From Rhodosporidiobolus odoratus (lineage: Eukaryota > Basidiomycota > Microbotryomycetes > Sporidiobolales > Sporidiobolaceae): DNA of 64,000 bases. Shown here piece by piece: positions 1-13,235 of this stretch. Numbering within the stretch: position 1 is the stretch's first letter; each line of letters starts with the position of its first letter. Location of the stretch: contig JAOANU010000006.1 of assembly GCA_034387635.1 (NCBI GenBank), positions 992,001 to 1,056,000 of the forward strand. Direction: 5' to 3'. Position numbers and translations under genes: made by a program. Under the pieces are notes generated by a model. That model had not been told where the DNA came from. It saw nothing but the letters and a program-made list of their open reading frames with translations, and searched no databases.

Positions 1-3000
1 TTTCCTCGGCGCTTTTGGCTTTGCCGCGCCATCCGCAGCGGCGGCGGGAGTAGCGGTACCCGACGCAGAGCCTGAGGGGGCGGGCGTGCCAGAATCGCTG
101 CCCGGGGGCTGGTCGCCATCATCGTCGTGTGCGGCAGTTTGGTTAGGGTTGGCGAAAAAGGAGAACGCGTCTGCGTATTACGAACGGAACTCTCAGCATA
201 GAAAAGGGGTGAGAAAGGTGAGGAAAGGGAGAGCGAACCTTCATCGTCCTGCATCTCCCAAGCCGGCTTCTGCCTCGCCAATTCCGCTGCCTCCTGCTGC
301 CTGATCCTCTCATTCTCCTGCCTCTTCGCCGCACCCTTCTTACCCTCCATCGTCTTTTTCTCCTCGAGCCTCTTCCTGCGTTCTTCGGCTTGCCTGAGCC
401 CTTCTTCCAATTCTCGGTCGTCGAGAAGCAGGGAGACGACTTCGTTCGCCTTTGCCGGTCCTTCCGTTGGCGGAGCGGCACCCGAAGAACCGACGACGGC
501 GTCTTGGACGAGCTTCTTGTTGCTGCGCGGGACAACACAGATTCAGCGGAGTCTTGCGAGAACGATTTGGGAAAGGCGTACCGAGCAAGCTGTACAATTC
601 TTTCGTCGACCGTGTCTTTCGTGATGAGACGGTAGACAGTGACTTGTTTCGTCTGACCAAGACGGTGAGCGCGATCCATGGCTTGAGCGTCGTTCTGCGC
701 ATCGCGGGGGTAGGAAAACGTCAGCCAAGCCTGTACCACGAGCTGAGGGAAGAACAACGCACGGAGGGGTTCCAGTCGGAGTCGTAGAAGATGACGGTGT
801 CGGCAGCAGTAAGATTGATACCGAGACCACCAGCACGGGTCGAGAGGAGGAAGATGAAGAGCTCTGGCCTGAACAGCACAAGGTCGGTCAGTCTAGCACG
901 ACGAGTTGAAGGTAAAGAGTCAGCGCACTTGGTCTGCCAATCCGTCACCATATCCCTCCTCTCCGAGATGGTCGAACTTCCGTCCAACCTGAGATACTTG
1001 AACTGCCTGAACGCCAGATACTCCTCAAACAAATCGATCATCTTGGTCATCTGGAAGTAGATCAGGCAGCGGTGTCCACCAGCCTTCAATTCCGTCAGAA
1101 GTGCGTCGAGCTTGGCCAGCTTGCCCGAGTCAAGGATGAGCTTGTGCAGTTGCGGCACTTGCATCGGAGGGAGCGGGAGCTGAGTTGCATCCGAGGCGGC
1201 GAGGACACCTTGCGGCGCGAAGCCGGGAAGTGCTTGCTCGTATTCCTTGATGGCGGGACGCGATTCGGAGGAAGTAGGGGGGACACCAAAGACGGCGGCG
1301 GTGAAGAGCGGGTCGAAGCGGCTTTCCTCCGCCTCGTAAGCATACGAGCGATCGCTGCAGAAGGAAGTGATGGTAGGGGCGACGGCCGGGTCCATGTAGA
1401 AGCGGGCGTCTGGGCGGATGAGAGGGGATGTGAGGCGGTAGTTCTGCTCGATTTCGGCGAAGGGGGTGAGGTTGAGAGAGCGCCAGGAAGAGTCGAAAGG
1501 AAGGCGGGAGGTTTTCGGAGGAATGCTGAGGCGGAAAGCAGGGAGGGGCGCGTCGTCATCCCCACGAAGGCTGCAAGGACAGACCGTCAGAGGAGTTCGA
1601 TATTGCGAGGCATACAGGTCGAAGCTCACTCTTCGTAGAAATGAATCGCTTTGGTCGCCGCTTGCCGCTGCAACGCTGTCCCGAGCCGCGTGATTCCGTG
1701 GGACGAGACGGCATTGTAGAGCTCGGCAGGGCTATAGTCAAGTCCTCGAGAGAAGGCGAACGTCGAGCCTGTGCATACGAAGAGCCAGGTTAGATGCGGA
1801 AGATGACAGAGAAGTACCGAGACGTACTGTTGCCCTTCAGCGATTTGTGAACATAGTCGGGTCTCCAGATGTTGAGCAGCCTATCGAGGTTCAGGCTGTC
1901 TGAGCCCTTCTTCGAATTCGGCCCTGGGACGTGCAGCAGCCCGCCCTCCCTGTACACCATCTTGGGCAACCTGTACTCGATCTCCGAGCGCGTCGCGTAG
2001 GGCAGATCCAACACTTCAGGGTCCCTGATCAAACTCGCCGTCTTGTTGTACTCGGCAAATGCGAACGGAGCCGTGACGTCGGCGCGCTCGAAAAGTTCGG
2101 GGTGATTGCACACTTTGCGGAACTGCATGATGAGGTTCATGAGGCGTTTTACCGAGTCGTCGTCGCTGAGGGAGGAGGCGCGGGCGACGAGGTCGGTGAT
2201 CGAGATGTTTTCGCGAAGGGTGCGGTACATGGCTTTCTGGCGTGGGTTGAGGTCGCAGTAGACGTCGATCTCGATCTGCAGAGCACAAAGAGCTGTCAGC
2301 AAGAGAAGAAGCGGTGACGGGAAAGAAATGCGCACCTTATCTCCTAGCTCGTTCTGCACATTCTTCTTGATCCTCCGCAACATGAACGGCTTCAAGATCA
2401 TGTGCAACCTCCTCAGCTGATGCTCGTTCATGTTGCCACTCTTGTCATCCGCCTTCTTCTCGATATCCTTCGAGAACCACTCCGAGAACTCGTCGTGCGA
2501 GTCGAAGAGAGAAGGCATGATGAAGTGGAGAAGCGCCCAGAGCTCGTGCATCGAATTTTGGATGGGAGTACCGGTAAGGAGAAGGCGATTGCGGCAGCGG
2601 AAGCCGAGGAGAGTCTTCCAGCGAGTACTGCCGGAGGACTTGATGGCCTGAGCTTCGTCGAGAACCATGTACTGCCACTTGACTTGGTTGAAGTACTTCT
2701 CATCGGCGACGGCCTGAGCGGTTCGAGGTGTCAGCGAGACCGAAATAGGTGGGAAGGCAGTGCGGCACGAGAACCACACGTACCAGCTGGTAACTAGTTA
2801 CGACAACATGGAACGGCGCGTCCTTGTCGTACTTGATCGACTTGCGGTTCCAGTACTTCCTCAGCACGGCGCGATCCTTGACGGTACCCCAGTATGGCAG
2901 CGCTTTGAGGTTGGGGACGAATTTGGTGATCTCCTGCTGCCAGTTGTGCAGAGTCGAAGCGGGCGATATGACGAGGAAAGGACCCCAGATGTCGTGTACT

Positions 3001-5772
3001 TCGGCGAGGTAGGCCATGAGGGAGATGGACTGGACAGTCTTTCCGAGACCCTGTTGATTGAAGGAGGCCAGGTGAGTACTCGGTGTGGAGTAGAGCGCCG
3101 GACAACAAAACGCACCATCTCATCGGCGAGGATACCGTTAATGCCCTGCTCGTAGAGGTTCGCCAGCCAGTTCAGACCCTTAAGCTGGTACTCCTTGAGG
3201 GTACACGCGAGCATCTTGGGCTGAGCGACGACGAGCTTCTCCGTATCTGGGTTCTGGAAGTTGAGGTCGTCGCCATCGACTATGTTATAGGAGTTTGTGA
3301 GCATGGTCCCACAACGGCGGAGCGGTAAAGAAGCGCACAGTCGAGAGGAGCATCCTTGTTTGCAAGGGCAGACGTCGATGCTTCGGGCTGGTTCTGCGCT
3401 TTCGCAGCTGCGTCGAACGCGGCCGCCGCCTGCTTAGCAGCATCAACCGCTGCTTGAGCGTTCCTCCTGGCATGTAGGGCGATATTTGACTCGTCGTCTG
3501 CAGTAAGAGGAACAGGGTCAGCGCAGCTCAAAGCAAAGAGTCAGGGCAAATGAACGGACCGTCGTCGAAGTCCAGGTCCTTCAGATCGCCTACGGTATCT
3601 TGAGCGGCGATAGCGGCGGTAAGGGTAGCGCTTTGCTCTGTTGGCGGAGCGGTCTTGGGCGTCTCGGCGGCCGTGTCTTCTGATTCCTCTGCTTCGCTCG
3701 CTGTTTCCGCCCAACAAGTCAGTCAGTCTCGCCGCTCGAGCCAGCCTCAAGAACAAAGCAGACAGCGTGAAGGAGTATAAGTGAGCAAGTCAGACGTACT
3801 CTTGACCTTGCTCCCAACGAAGTGCGAGTACAACTCGGTTTGCGTGATGAGGAAATTCAACTTCCTCGCCGTCCGCTTCGCCTCCCTGACTTCCTCCTCC
3901 TTGCGCGCCTTCTCAGTAGCTTCCTTTTCAGCCTTGGCGCGCTTCTCACGCTCGCGCTTTTCGTTGCCTTTGGTGTACATCATGATCTGCGAAGAATGGA
4001 CACCAGGAAAGGGGACGTTTCGTCGAAAGATGAAAGGGCAGGGCGCAAGGGAACAGGAAGACGCCAGGGGAGGAAACCAGAGTCAATCACGGTTATGAGC
4101 AGAAGATGGACCAAAGACAGCGGCTGAGGGGGAAAACGACGCACCTCCCTCATTACCCTCTTCGCCCTCGTCTGCACATCCTTCGCACCCTTGGTCCTTA
4201 TCGCAGCCCTCTTAGCCTCCCTACTGACGATAGACGACAGACGTTTCGCGAAGAATTGGCGGGAAGTGATTGTTTGGGTAGCGACTTTGTGGGCCTGTCC
4301 AACGGAGGCATGAGCACAAAGATAAAGCGCGAAGACGTGGGGAGAGGGCGAACCTTGGGAATGTCCCTCTTGGCGATTTGCGTCCAAATCTTCCGCTCCA
4401 GCTCCTCGGTTGACAGCTTCTGTTTCTTCTTCGACGGCTTCCCTTTAGCCCCGTCGAGGTCCTCATCCTCACTCATCGGACTTGTCGCCCTCGAGCTAGG
4501 AACCATCAGCTGAGCTGTTTCGTACGCCGCATCTTCCGCGCCGAACGAAGAAGCCCGCTTTCCCGCACCTCCGGCTGCAACGCCCAGCGCGCCCTTCTTC
4601 TTGTGCGACTTGGGCATCTCGAACGTGTCGCCTTCTTCGTCAAGTTCGTCGAGGGCGTCCTCGGCGTAAGTTGCGAAGGACCCGTCGCCGTCTGCCGCTC
4701 CAGCCGACGGTCGGCGGCGTTTCCTCGCGCCCCTCCCGCTCGTCGCCAGTTCCATCTCAGTCTGCTGAAGCTGAGCCTGAGCCGCCTCCCTCTCCGCTCT
4801 GATCCTCTCGGCCGTAGCCCTGTCCTCCGCTTCCTTCTCTTCCGGCGTGAGGGCAGCATACCGTTCCGCCTCCGCGATCTTGGCCAACCTCGCCTCCTCC
4901 GCCCTCGCCCTCCTAGCCTCATTATCATGCTCCTTCTTAGCCTTATCCTCCTCCCTCTTCTTCCTCGCCGCCTCCCTCTGTTTCCTCAACCTCTCTTCCT
5001 TCTCCTTCTCCTTGACCGTCTTTTTATCCTCTTCTCCTTTCGCCCTTTCCGACTCGTCCTGCTCAAACTTCATCCTGAAGCTCTGCTCGTTCTCAACCTC
5101 GATCTTGCGAAGCGCCTGACGTTCCCTCATAGCCGGCAAACGAGCTTCAGCCATCTCGACCGCTCGAGCCGCGACGACAAACTTGCGGGATGCCTCGGCG
5201 TCTTCAGCGTCCTGCTCTGCACGACGGCGACGAGCATGAAGGTCGAGAATGTAGCCCTGAAGGGGTTCGCGCCAGATATGCGCCGTAGAACGGAGAAGCC
5301 CTTCGCCTTCGTCGTCAGACGGGACTTCTTCAGCGGCATTGCCGGACCGGCCGCCTGCACCCCGGCGAGGCCTACCAGCCATACGAGCAGGCGAAAGAAA
5401 GTCGTCATCGTCGCCGGGAAGGAAATCGGCATCGTCGCCATCGAAGCGTTTTGGGCGGGAGGTAGATTGACGCAGCGAAGACTGCGAGCACATTGAGAGC
5501 GTCAGCTTCTTCATTCAGCCCGCAGAAGTACTACACAGAGAAGAGCTCTGACGTACACGTCTCACGGCCGTATCCTCCTCGTTGATGAAAGCGGCTGCTG
5601 CCCTACTTGGGCGTTTTTTCTTGCTCTTCTTCGAGCCTCCCGCAGCGTCGGGCGTGGGATAGCCGTAAGAAGCCGATGTGCCATAGTTTGAAGGTCCGGG
5701 AGAGTCGAATCCGACGGGATACGGATTGGAAGAGCCGCCGGGACCGTTGAGAAGGGAGGAAAGGGAAGCCAT
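1..5772 (-). CDS. INO80: INO80 chromatin-remodelling ATPase (C-terminus cut by window edge)
   Basis: Catalytic subunit of the INO80 nucleosome remodeller, a nuclear Snf2-family ATPase. The protein begins [13 protein letters not shown] at 5772 and is split by many short introns. A long acidic/charged region (about 5.4-4.4 kb) is followed by the DBINO region (about 4.3-3.75 kb; [17 protein letters not shown], then a Lys/Glu-rich helix ending [11 protein letters not shown]). The SNF2 half starts [12 protein letters not shown] (about 3.2 kb). Walker A is split by an intron (ILADEM / GLGKTVQS, about 3.1-3.0 kb) and the DEAQ box ([11 protein letters not shown]) lies near 2.66 kb. The characteristic insertion follows, then the helicase-C half with [11 protein letters not shown] and [13 protein letters not shown] (about 0.9-0.65 kb). 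The exon after ERIVQLA reads [11 protein letters not shown] (about 530-480), as in INO80 rather than SWR1. A Gly/Pro/Ala-rich tail runs off the left edge. Family assignment is very secure; exact exon borders are approximate. Confidence 0.95.
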
Positions 5773-6588
5773 GGGTTTTCTCTGCTTCGTGCGGCGAGGG
5801 TGAAGCTTGCGATGAGAGACGAGGGTGGCGAGCTAGGGCTGCTGTGTGCGTCTCACGAGAACGGAGGAAAATTAGCTATGCCGGCGAGTGCGAGGTGCAA
5901 CGGAGGTCGCGTCTACCACACACGGGTTGCAGGTTGGCTAGAGACTGCTCACCTTATCCACTGCACCGCTTTCGAGACTCCTCCGACTATCCCCTGCAGG
6001 CTTGTTGCGACTTTGGGCGGGTTGATCAAGTGTTGCGTGGTGGTGTTCCCCCTTCTCTAATGGGGGTAGGAGGTCAAGGTGGTGCTGGTCAAGTAGGGTG
6101 CAGCGAGCGAGTGCAGAGAGCCCTAGATACTCTCAGCCGAGTCGCACAAAGCTGTAGCAAGCGTGGGACAAGCTTCGGTTCGTTCCCTTGACCCGTGTCA
6201 CCCGGCTTCCTCGCCTCGGCTGCCCTCTCTCACGGGTCAGTGTCGAAATTGCATTCGTCTCGCGATGTCTTCTCATTATACTCGGGTGTGTTATAGTACG
6301 ACCAAGGATTCCGGAGGACTCGGCGCGGTCGCGTCGAGGTTCAGAGCAGCTCACGACGGGAGTGAGAAAAAGCGAGTTTCGGAAAGTGTACACGGGAGAG
6401 AACGATCCTGCACGAAGGATAGAGACAAGCTACACGCGGGATATACATCTTATCCGCATAGACTGCACGGATGGTGAGGGTGAAAGCGAAGCGGGAAAGG
6501 GAACAAGGTAGAAAAGCGAAAAAAGGGGGAAAGGAAAAAGCGGCGGCCTGCTTCATACGAGCGGCGGCGACGGCACGTCGTGGGCGGC
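5773..6588. other. Intergenic region between INO80 5' end and SMC6 3' end
   Basis: About 0.8 kb without a gene I can support. It holds the INO80 promoter (right of 5772) and the SMC6 3' flank. Short open frames exist on both strands but none has a coding-like composition or a recognisable domain. No tRNA-like cloverleaf was recognised. Confidence 0.6.
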
Positions 6589-9500
6589 TTACGCGCCGTG
6601 TGCGAGCGCACCTTAAAAAGACAGCACAATATTAGCATGCCGAACAAGGAAGTGTCCGTGGAGACACACGAGAAGGACAACGCACCGGCAGACCTCTTCG
6701 GATCGTCCAACTTGCTAACCCTGACCTCGCTACCCCAAGAGATACTCTGTACGGACCAGACCAGCAAGTCAGTACAACGACAAGAGCAGCAGCAGCAGCA
6801 GCCTGGATTAAAAGAGGGAAAGCCAAGACGTACGCTCATCTCCTGCGGCGTGATCAGCACGAACTGGACCTGGTCGGCCGTCTTGGCCGTGTCAATCATC
6901 ATGCGCATGGCGATACGACGGTTGACTGCGTCCTGTGAGCCGGAAAGAAAGGGTTGGTGAGCTTCGGGAAGAATGAATTCGGGGAAGGAAAAGTTGCTAA
7001 CCATGAAGACGTCCTGCAGCGGAGGAAGCTTGATCAGCAAGCAATCGCAGATGAGCGAGAGGGTTAATACGTACGAACTCGTCCAGACACCTAATTGGGC
7101 AACCGACTGCCTCCCACATCGTCAACAACAGACAGATCGTGGAGAAACTCTTCTCTCCTCCACTCAGACTCTTCGTATCCTTCTGCTTCTGCTTCTGCTT
7201 CTTCCCGCTGTGTTCCGTCTGCACCGTCAAGTTCAACCTACAACCAGCGTGGTCGAACTTGAGTTTGCCGGTGAACCCGCGATGGGCGAGGTACGACACG
7301 AACTGTAACTTTGCCCTCGTCGAGATGTGATCCCTGAAGTCGGTCCAGCGTCCGATACGAGCCTGATAGGCCGCATCAAGAGCCTTGGCGAGATGGTCGA
7401 AAGCGTCAAGGATTGTTTTCTGGAGACAAAGAACACGCAAAACAGGCTTTAGCGAAAAAGGGGGGACATACTTGGATCAGCTTGGCGACCTCGTTGGTCT
7501 GCTTAACTGCTTCGCTTGCGACCTTCTTCCTAACCTCCATCTCTTCAATGATCTGCTCCGTGGTCGCGCCTTGCTGCTTCTCACGAGCCTTGAGGGCTTT
7601 TTCGATGCCCTCGATCTCCTTCTCGAGCTTGCCGGGCGACTTGTAGTCAGAGATGGCAGGACGAGGACAGATGGCTTCGGCGGGCTCCAGATGTTCCTGC
7701 AAGGACAAAGGTCCCAGGCGGCAGAAGTTAGCTACTAGTTCTGAGTCGGAAAAGGACGATGAGGGAAAGTACGCACCTTGTGCAAAGTCCTCATCCTCTC
7801 CACTTCACCCTCATACCTAGCGACCTTGTCCACCACGCTGGCCTTTTTCTTCTCGATGGACTGGATAAAGTTCCTGGCCGAGCTGATCTTGGCGTACTCG
7901 GCAGCGAGCGCGTCCTGCAAGAAGAGATGGTCGCAGAAGGATCAGCGGTCTTCCGCAGCGCTCGAGGAAGGTGACCGGCGAATTGTAAGGAAGAAAAGAC
8001 GAAGCGTGAAGGGGGTTGCTTACGTTCAACTGCGCCGCGATTTTCTCCGCTTTCCTGATCGTAGTCTCGATCTCCTTCCTTTCATCCACGATCGGGGCGT
8101 TGTTGCCCGTCTGCAAGTCAAACTGCTCTTTGCCGGCACGGAACTGGGCTTGGGCGTTCTCGAGTTCGGCTTCGGCTTCCTGCGAAGGTCAAGATAATAC
8201 GAACGGCGACGGGAAAGGAGGGCAAAGGCGAAACTACGTCAGGGCAACATGCTTGAGGGCGAGAGGGAATAGAATGATGCGCACCCTCTTGTTCTCCTGT
8301 AGCGCAGCAATGTTGTTTGGCTGTTCCTCCCTCAGCTTCGCGTCCCAGTTCGCAATCTTCTGGTTGAGGCCACGCATGCGTTGCTGGGCGTCGCTTTGCT
8401 CGCGCTGACCACGGTGACCGTGACAAGTCGAAAGCGGATTGGGAAGAAAGCGGGAACCGTCAGCATGAGAATGGCAAAGAGAGGCAAGAAAGAGGAAGGC
8501 GATGAAATGGGTAGACGCCAAAACGCACAGCAGCCTGCATCTTCCTCTGCTCAGCCTCGCGAGCTTTCTGCCCCGCAGCATATTTCTGCTGATCCAGCCT
8601 CTGCTTATCGCCTTCGACCTGCTGGAGATCCCCTTCGATTTGTCTAATTCGTGGGAAGAAGACAGGAGAGAGACAGAGGGTCAGCTTTCGGATTGACGTG
8701 GGTTGACATTGATCGTAAGGGGAGAGGCGTACTGGATGAGGCCGGTGAAATCCCGCGAGAGACGGGGATCCCCTTTCCAAGGGTTCATGGTCTGCGACGA
8801 AGAGCGATTGTTGCTGCCAGCAAAAACGCGTGTCAGCCCTATACGAGCATCAGCGGGTAGGCAGGACTGACTTTATCCGCAATTGGTACATATCGCCGGA
8901 GTAAGCGGCATCGACGTTCCGAGGGTTGGTACGCATGAGCCTGTCTCCGTCCTGACGGAACGGAACAAGCGCTGAGCGCTCCATACGGTTGCTGTTGACG
9001 AGGACTTGGTAGACGATGGGAAGCTCGATCTGCAGCGAACGATTCGTCGTCAGTCATGGGCGACGGGAAGAGAAAAAAAAACACTCACGGTGAGAGCACG
9101 AGAAACAGTCAGGATCTCCGGATCTGGTTCGTTGCCAGCGGTGACGAAGGTTTCGTCGAGTTCCCAGCGAATGATGGGCACGTTGTGATCGCTGTGTAAG
9201 GTGGGCGCAAAGATGGACAGGTTAGCGGAGGTGTTTCACAATCAATGAAGGAGAGAAACATACAGCTTCAGCCTGTGCTTGATGCCGTTCATCAGAGACT
9301 TGTCGTGGTCGTTGGTGACAATGAACGCGTTGAGCGTCGCAGAGAAAAAGGATTCGACGGTCTTGAGATACTTCGGCTGATTAAGCTTGACGAGCGTTCC
9401 GATAGGGCCAATCGGCCTATCATGCCAGCGACGCTCCTGGTCAATCATCTGCAAGACCTGCATAGTCCTGGGGCCATACGCGTTGAGGGGCTGCGCCTGT

Positions 9501-11625
9501 GATTGGTGAATGCTGTTGAGCCTGTTTCGCAGATCATACCGCGACTTCTCGGCGGCGGCGATCTGGAGCTTCGACTCCTCGTATGAATCGGTCGCTTTGC
9601 GGTAGTCCTCCGCCGTGTCTTCAAGCGTCGACCTCGCGTCCGCGATCTTGATGCTAAGCTTCTCGACCTCGTGCGTGGCTTGCTCGATGCTGCGGCGAAG
9701 AGGGGCACGTTCCGCTTCTATGTCGCGGGAGAGCTTGCGCTCTTCGTCAGCAATCTGACGGTCGACCTCGGCAATCTCGCCCTTCATGCGATTGACCGTG
9801 CCGCCGAGTTGACGCTCAGAGTCCTGCATCCAAGAAACGCCATGAGAACAGGGAATATAACGAAGGAAAGGGACGTCGGAACGCACCCTCCACCTCTTGA
9901 TGCGCTCCCTCTCAGCCTGGATGAGGCCGACAAGCTCCTGAAGGCGAGGCTGCTTCTCCTCGAGCGTCTGTTTCGCCTCGCGTTCCGCTTCTTGCACGGT
10001 CATAACGGTCTCCTCCGCCAAGTTGATGGCGTCCTGCGTGCCTCGGCCTGTCAGAGGAGCTAAGGACTACTACTCGAGAGAGAAAGCACACCTGCTGCTC
10101 CTTGATGCGACCTTCAAGCTCGGGGAGCTGGCTTGCCTCCTTCTCAACTTCGCCTTCACCCCAAATGATTTGCTGTGTTTACAACAGGGTTGCGTCAGTT
10201 GTTCGTCGTCGACGCAGAAGGCTAACCGAGCGCACCCTCTCGACCTCAACTACGTAAGCCCAAGCGAGCTGATCCTTCTTAGCGCGCAAATCCTGCGCTT
10301 GCTGCATGGCTGCAGTCGCCTCCTTTGCACGAGCCTTGGCGCGACGGTAAGCCTCCTTAAGCTCGGGGAGGACTTCCTTCTTGCGACTGAGAGATTCTTC
10401 CATTTGCTCAACGTTAGAGCGGATTTGCTCGTACTCTTCGGTGAGTTGGGCGAGTTGGGTGCCACGGAGGAAGAACTGTACCGATAGCGGGTCAGTCACT
10501 ACATAGATGATGTGAGTACGATGGAAGTAGACGCACAGTGTACTTGTCCTTCGGTGACGCGCTGGCGAGGAACTGACGAGACTGGTCCTGGGTCAAGACC
10601 GTCATCGGGTTGTCGACCTGAATGTTGAACGAGTCGACTGTAAAGGCCACAGGATGTCAAGCGCGACCGATGTTACAGTACCAAAGGGACAGAGCAAACG
10701 GATAGCGTCAAGAGTAGCCTTCTTCGTATCGACCGTCTTCCCTTCGTGGTTCTTGATCTTGTAGGCACCGCTGCCGTTCTTGTTGAGCGTGCGTTCGACA
10801 GTGATAGAGTCGCCGTAGATATGACGCATGTAGGCCTCTTCGCCTTTGTTGGCAAGAGTGACGGTGCAGCGGGCGGAGCTGGAAAAGGTGAAAAAGTTGG
10901 GAAGAGCGATTACGAAGCAAGGGGCTGCGGTTGCGTACGGTTTGCCCTCCATGATGAGATCTCCACCTTTTGTACCACGGTTCTGAAAGAAAAGAAGCAG
11001 TGTATTAGCTGGGTAAGAAACGAGACGGAAAGGAAAAGTTCGCACGGTGGCCTTGGCGTTTCCTCCCAATGCCATTGTAATACCGGTCAAGATGGCCGAC
11101 TTGCCGGACCCGTTGACACCGACAAGGAAGTTGACTTGCGGGCCGAACGAGACGGTCGTGCGGCCGTGGCACTGGACAGGAAAAACATCGGGTCAGAGCT
11201 GCTGTTTTCCAACATCGACGGCTTCCGGACGTACCATGAAGTTCTGGAGGTCGACCTGCGTGATCACACCAGACTCTGCGACTCTCTGCGCGTAAGAATG
11301 AAGGAATAAGCGGAGAGACCATAAGTCGCTTCTTCGAGCGACCGAGATGGCAGAGTAGAGGACGAACCGTCGGTAGATTCGCCTGAGACCTCGCAAGCTC
11401 CTGGGCCTGCCTACGCTCCTCCTCATCCTCCATCTCGTCATCCTCGTCTTCTTCCTCCTCCTCCTCACTCGCTCCCTCAGGGTCAAACTCGCCTCCATCT
11501 TGATTAGGAGGTGGAGTTGAGCAAGGGAGGTCAGAGGAAGCGCGCGTGCGCTGACGTTTGACTGAGGAGGTTGTAGAGTGTTCTTCTTCGCTGTCTGAGG
11601 CGGCTACTGTTCGTTTGCCGGCCAT
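6589..11625 (-). CDS. SMC6: Structural maintenance of chromosomes protein 6 (SMC5/6 complex)
   Basis: ATPase of the nuclear SMC5/6 complex, which acts in homologous recombination, replication-fork repair and DNA compaction. Start [15 protein letters not shown] at 11625; an in-frame ATG four codons upstream is an alternative. An acidic N-terminal tail precedes the head: [14 protein letters not shown], Walker A in [16 protein letters not shown] (about 11.1 kb), then RGTKGGDLI, typical of SMC6. Two long coiled-coil arms (about 10.5-9.6 and 8.8-7.5 kb) flank a hinge region (about 9.5-8.9 kb). The C-terminal head has the ABC signature [15 protein letters not shown] (about 7.16 kb), the Walker B segment CLDEF (split by an intron) and [10 protein letters not shown] read two last introns: one after QEMS (GTACGT donor) and one at 6685-6612 (GTGCGT donor, GCTAAT branch, AAG acceptor). 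The final short exon then ends in ALAHGA and TAA at 6591-6589. Only this last intron is uncertain; without it the frame runs on to about 6450. Confidence 0.93.
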
Positions 11626-12264
11626 TGTTGAGGACATCGATGTAGGAGAGAGCGAGACGCGTCGACGACACGCCGAATTTGACATTTGTTTTCTTGCAGA
11701 AGGACGCTTCAAGGGCATCCAGAGACGGTATAACAGTCTAAGCGTGACGCTAGGCAAGCAGAGACGCGTCCCTATGGTGAGGAATTGCAGTATCTGTTTC
11801 CTTCGCGGCTATTTCTCGCTGGCTCCCATCATCTTGTGCACTGCGTCCTCAGCGGTGTACGTGGTTCAACTCTCACCACGATACGATCGCAAGTAACAGC
11901 GAGACGAGGTCTTGTTAATGCGATTTGCACGCTTCAGATTTCGAATCAAGGACAACCGGTAGGAACTAAATTTGAACAAGACAAAGGGGGATTATGAGGG
12001 GCTACGAACCGTCAGGAGAAAAGAGCAGGAGGTCGAGGGCGCAATGCGCTGCGGGGGTGGAGGCATAAGCGATGAGGAGGGGAGCGTGAAGGGGGGGGGG
12101 GGGGGGGGGATTAAAGCCTTAACAGGCGGAGACAACAGGAGGGCGCTGTCGAGCACGAGATGGGAGAAAAGCAAGACATGGAAGTCAGCGAATGAGCAGC
12201 AAAGTGAGCAGGCAGGAAAGAACATACCGAGAAAGACGAATGTGGAGACCAGAGCCAACGACGT
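11626..12264. other. Intergenic region upstream of SMC6, containing a poly-G tract
   Basis: SMC6 promoter plus 3' flank of the ferritin-like gene. Apart from the G19 homopolymer listed separately I see no gene here; open frames are short and purine-biased. Confidence 0.6.
12091..12109 (+). repeat. Homopolymer G19
   Basis: Nineteen consecutive G residues in the gap between the ferritin-like gene and SMC6, flanked by purine-rich sequence. Such a run could fold as a G-quadruplex and is prone to length error in sequencing; its length is read directly from the window. Confidence 0.9.
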
Positions 12265-13235
12265 TTAGTAGTCGAAGGTAGTTGCCTGAACGGGGATCTC
12301 GATGATGGCCGGGCCAGCGAGGACAGTGTCGTCACTGACGGTAGCGTTCTGGGACGAGACGACGACGTAAACCTGACCGGTAACGCCCTCGGGAATGGTG
12401 ACCTGTCCCTCACTGTCGAAGGTAGCGGCGGTCTGGGACAGACCAGAGAGGAAGATGGCGTAGGCGCCGTCCTTGGAGTCGGCCCACGAAAGCTTGAGCT
12501 TGTCACCGGCGGCGTAGGGACCGGCGGAAGCGGTGAGAGCGGGGAAGGCCTTGACCGGGAGGGCGGGGTTGGACTCTGGGCAGGAGGTGATGAAGGGGGC
12601 GGCGAGGGAGTAGACCTCGTTGAGGCCGAGAGGGGTGTCGTAGGCGGCAGGGAAGGAGTCTTGGTCCTGGGCGCCACCGCGAACCCATGCAGCGTGGCGA
12701 GCCTCGACAGCGAGGATGGATGCGGCAACCTGGAGATAGTCGGGCGAGGTGATGAGGTTGGCAGCGCCGGTGTCTGCGGAAGAGGATATCATGAGCGGTC
12801 AGTATGCGTGACAAAGCGAAGGAAAGCTGGGAAAAACGTACAAGCAGCTACACCGACACCCTCGAGGACCTGGGCGGTGGCGAGAACGGAAGCGGGACCG
12901 GTCAAGCCGAAGTCGTACGTGCAAGCGGCCGTGGCGTCGGCACCAGCGGCGGTGAGGGCGCCGGTGAGGAGGTCGACATGGCTGCGCTCGTGGTTTGCGA
13001 TCTCGGTAAGACGGTAGCGCACCCACCAAGGGTAACCGGCAGACTCGAAGGCGGCGGCGTCGTACGAGTCGAGGGCAGTCTTGTAGAAGGCGGCCTCGAG
13101 GTGCTCGAGGGTGAGGGCGTAGTTGAGAACGGTAGGGTCGATGTCGGTGGAGTTGCCATCGGCACGCTTTACTTTAATGGGGACAGCGAGAGCCGAGGAA
13201 GCGGCAAGGGCGAGGGTGAGAAGAGAAGTGTGCAT
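12265..13235 (-). CDS. Secreted ferritin-like domain protein (Rds1-type)
   Basis: Secreted or wall-associated protein with a ferritin-like four-helix fold, related to the fungal Rds1 stress/starvation family; its biochemical role is not established. Start MHTSLLTLALAASSALA at 13235 is a clear signal peptide, followed by a basic processing-like site (VKRADGN). Helix residues typical of the Ferritin_2 family are visible: LEHLEAAFY, ANHERSHVDLLTGAL and VEARHAAWVRG, giving Glu and His in the usual metal-site spacing. The single intron is 12841-12774 (GTACGT donor, CAG acceptor), joining VGVAA to YTGAANLI. After the ferritin part (ending around ITSCPE) comes a beta-rich C-terminal domain of about 100 residues with one NATVS sequon, ending TTFDY. 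Complete length is about 300 aa, normal for the family. Confidence 0.88.

Noticed and set aside
4603..5496. 297-codon plus-strand ORF
   Set aside because: Antisense to the charged region of INO80; Leu/Arg-rich shadow.
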